Positions 62,161 to 64,000 of a DNA stretch of 64,000 bases are shown piece after piece. The position numbers were made by a program, and so were the translations under genes. The notes beneath the pieces are model-generated. The model did not search any database, had not been told where the DNA came from, and saw nothing but the letters and a program-made list of their open reading frames with translations. The DNA comes from Longimicrobiaceae bacterium. Lineage in GTDB: Bacteria; Gemmatimonadota; Gemmatimonadetes; Longimicrobiales; Longimicrobiaceae. Numbering within the stretch: the first letter of the stretch is position 1; each line of letters begins with the position of its first letter. The stretch is taken from contig JASLAX010000142.1 of NCBI GenBank assembly GCA_030146875.1, positions 1 through 64,000 of the forward strand, given 5' to 3'.

Positions 62161-63393
62161 TCAACGAAGGTAGCCGTTGGCGATCTTAATGAAGCTCGGC
62201 ATTCGCGGATCGTTGAAGCAGTAAACCCCCTTCGCTACTCTCCGAAGAATCGTATCATATCCATCAGAGATCAGGCGATTCAAGTAGTTATTCAAGGAGT
62301 ATTGGGTAATGGGGTCACCAGTTACTTGCTGGATAGAGTCGCGCAATTCTCCAGCAGTGAACTCAGGAGAATTGATTCCCGCCGCCCCTAATAGAATCTT
62401 CCGGTACATGTCTGTTCCATATGAACGCACGGCCGAATCATACGAGCGCGTGAGTGACCCTTCCGCATCTTCAACAGCCTGCTTCATAACATGAGCGAGA
62501 TCGCTCTTAGTGATAGTGCGCTTCTTATCCGCAATCGCGTTCTCCGCGCACTTAAGTGCCAGAAGGTGGGTAAAATGCGGATATCCCGCACTAAGCTTAA
62601 CGATACTCTCAACAGCCGGCGGTTCAAAGGTCAGCTTGAGTTTCTTAGCGCCCTCTTCAATGATCTGACCAAGTTCAGCAGACGACATCCGTTTGAGCTT
62701 TGTCTCTTTGAGACAACGCTGTACGGATGGGTGGCCACCGGTTAGTTGCTCACCCGTGTCGGCAATCCCGACGACGAGCAGCTTGAAGTCAGAGCCACTG
62801 TCGCTGAGTAGCTTTATCAGTTCTGCAAGTTTCTTACGATCTTCGGGCTTAGGAATGGCGTCCGCTTCGTCGATGAGGAGCAGCCCCCTCAGCGGACCGA
62901 GACGCTCTGAAACCTCCGACGCTGACAACGTTATCGGGGTTCCCCTATATGTCTCTGTTGTTTCGCGGCTTGAGTCGATCCCAGCGTCGGCCAAGGGGAT
63001 CCTAAGGCCCGCACGACCACCGCGTTTGTGCGATGTCGTTACTTTCTCCAGATCCGGGTGAACCCCCGCCTCCCTTAAGGGTCCAGCAACGATTTCTTCG
63101 AACGTGGTGTTCGAGTCACATCTCTTCTGGAAGAGGGTTCCCTTGATCAAATTTGCTAACAGTAGTTGCGCCGCAACGTTCGCCAGAGAGCTTTTCCCGA
63201 CTCCACGATCACCATAGAGGAGGGCATGCTGACCAGGTGTGTTGATCTGCTCAATAAGCTTCTGCACCTGTGCCTGCCGGCCGAAAAAAAACTTAACCGA
63301 ATGGATCGGTTTGTGGGGGGTAAACACCTCTCGAACGCCTGATTTGGAAATCCGCTGTTCCCGCTCAAGACCGAAAAAATCGTGATCTGTCAT
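62161..63393 (-). CDS. ORC1/Cdc6-like AAA ATPase with C-terminal winged helix
   Basis: 410 aa from ATG 63393 (GTG 63423 possible). N-terminal VKFFFGRQAQVQKLIEQI, Walker A LYGDRGVGKSSLANVAAQL (Lys67), Walker B LLLIDEADAI (about 171-180), sensor region LLVVGIADTGEQLTGGHPSV. The C-terminal 100 residues (ILLGAAGINSPEFTAGELRDSI; ITQYSLNNYLNRLISDG) form a winged-helix-like domain, as in ORC1/Cdc6 and TniB-like ATPases. GC content is visibly far lower than the flanking genes, so horizontal acquisition is likely. It may serve a mobile element, defence or stress system. No partner gene is recognisable nearby. Confidence 0.8.
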   Translation of the reverse strand: MTDHDFFGLEREQRISKSGVREVFTPHKPIHSVKFFFGRQAQVQKLIEQINTPGQHALLYGDRGVGKSSLANVAAQLLLANLIKGTLFQKRCDSNTTFEEIVAGPLREAGVHPDLEKVTTSHKRGGRAGLRIPLADAGIDSSRETTETYRGTPITLSASEVSERLGPLRGLLLIDEADAIPKPEDRKKLAELIKLLSDSGSDFKLLVVGIADTGEQLTGGHPSVQRCLKETKLKRMSSAELGQIIEEGAKKLKLTFEPPAVESIVKLSAGYPHFTHLLALKCAENAIADKKRTITKSDLAHVMKQAVEDAEGSLTRSYDSAVRSYGTDMYRKILLGAAGINSPEFTAGELRDSIQQVTGDPITQYSLNNYLNRLISDGYDTILRRVAKGVYCFNDPRMPSFIKIANGYLR

Positions 63394-63791
63394 CGGCTTC
63401 TTGCGTTCTGTGAGGGCGGACACGGATTAAGCACCTAGTGGAGAATCATACCCCCCGCATCCCCGTCCCGTCGAGATGGTGGATGCTTCCCATCCATGAT
63501 AATGATTAATCATACGTATCCTGGGCCGCAAGCGACGAAGACATACCTGAATTGTTATATCTATGGACGAAAAGATGCGGCCTTCGAACTGGGCCGAAGT
63601 CATATTGCCCCCTCGGGGTACGACTCACACGCATTCGCTAGAACGTGGTGAACGTCCAGCGCCCGAGCAAACCCCGTGGAGCCTGGGTCAGTGCGCCCCG
63701 CGTGTTCAATACCACCCCTCGCCCCTCCCCACCCCCCGCCGTAGATTCACCCCGCCAGCAGCCGACGACCCGACCCGCACCAAGCCGCCCC
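63394..63791. other. Intergenic region, left half low in GC, with a palindrome
   Basis: 398 bases between the AAA ATPase start and polA. The low-GC portion (about 63420-63620) likely came with the ATPase gene; a perfect 12-bp palindrome ATGATTAATCAT lies at 63502-63513 and could be an operator for the ATPase gene. The right 150 bases return to native composition and lead to polA. No other gene seen. Confidence 0.5.
63502..63513. promoter_or_regulatory. 12-bp palindrome upstream of the AAA ATPase gene
   Basis: ATGATTAATCAT, perfectly self-complementary, 109 bp before ATG 63393 in the low-GC DNA. A possible operator; no regulator known. Confidence 0.35.
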
Positions 63792-64000
63792 GTGGACAAG
63801 CCCGAGAAGACCCGCCCGCGCCTCTTCCTGATCGACGGCTACGCGCTGATCTACCGCGCGTTCTTCGCGCTGATCTCGCGGCCGCTGGTCTCCAGCCGCG
63901 GCGAGAACACGTCGGCCGCCTGGGGCGTGACCAAGTTCCTGCTCAAGATCGTGGACCAGCACGAGCCCGACTACCTGGGCGTGGTCTTCGACGCGGGGAA
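63792..64000 (+). CDS. polA: DNA polymerase I, N-terminal start (cut by window edge)
   Basis: GTG 63792 starts VDKPEKTRPRLFLIDGYALIYRAFFALISRPLVSSRG, followed by SAAWGVTKFLLKIVDQHEPDYLGVVFDAG. The LFLIDGxALIYRAFFA segment and the following TSAxxG and VVFDAG are the 5'-nuclease start of PolA. It runs off the right edge. The low-GC ATPase island lies just upstream. Confidence 0.92.
   Translation, partial: MDKPEKTRPRLFLIDGYALIYRAFFALISRPLVSSRGENTSAAWGVTKFLLKIVDQHEPDYLGVVFDAG

Noticed and set aside
62161..63423. Toxin-antitoxin or transposon TniB with neighbouring tniA
   Set aside because: No transposase, integrase, terminal repeats or antitoxin-like gene lies adjacent within the window.
63792..64000. 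Truncated or fused polA remnant of the island
   Set aside because: Composition and sequence match native polA; it is simply cut by the window edge.

Overview
This is a very GC-rich bacterial chromosome segment. The probable source is Gemmatimonadota, close to Longimicrobium. That is inferred from base composition, the many exported 'MA-like peptidase / propeller / barrel' proteins and several short precursors with a pinensin-type leader; no rRNA or tRNA gene is present to confirm it. Genes are dense and many share 4-bp ATGA/GTGA overlaps, so most of the window reads as operons.

Layout. 1-1.5 kb: the N-terminus of an anchored repeat-like protein, a DUF1622 membrane protein, then two tandem 21-24-codon peptide genes closed by a perfect hairpin. 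1.6-7.6 kb (minus): a stressosome operon, RsbR-RsbS-RsbT, an RsbT/phosphatase fusion, and two hybrid histidine kinases. 8.1-18.3 kb (minus): a peptide-type ABC importer with three tandem paralogous substrate-binding lipoproteins, two permeases and two ATPases. 18.3-27.6 kb: lipoate-protein ligase, a propeller / Cys-rich lipoprotein / short exported protein operon, a UPF0173 hydrolase, gcvH, a zinc-ribbon membrane protein and full-length gcvP, so the glycine cleavage H and P proteins and a ligase that could lipoylate H lie close together. 27.7-33 kb (minus): DUF4390, a bactofilin-like plus outer-membrane barrel protein, and an NtrY/NtrX-like two-component pair. 33-41.2 kb: methyltransferase, exported proteins, a 1063-aa peptidase-propeller-barrel protein, TetR and a 50-aa membrane protein. 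41.3-48 kb: an LpoB-like lipoprotein operon, a zinc-ribbon membrane protein, a PBP4-type peptidase and a LuxE-like ligase. 48-58.5 kb: an S9 peptidase, two pinensin-like precursors, GrpB, HAD, DUF1906, two methyltransferases, a P-loop kinase, a YjbR-like protein and membrane proteins. 58.8-62.1 kb: two closely related pinensin-like precursors, a small lipoprotein behind a palindrome, a helical-repeat protein and a decayed third precursor. 62.2-63.4 kb: an ORC/Cdc6-like AAA ATPase of strikingly lower GC, probably acquired. 63.8 kb: the start of polA.

Non-coding structure. At least two families of interspersed intergenic repeats are present on both strands, and strong GC-rich hairpins end or separate many operons. 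The signals most worth following are the tandem micro-peptides at 1228-1418, whose shared SGED core uses synonymous codons; the orphan pinensin-like precursors at two loci with a decaying copy; and the low-GC ATPase island.
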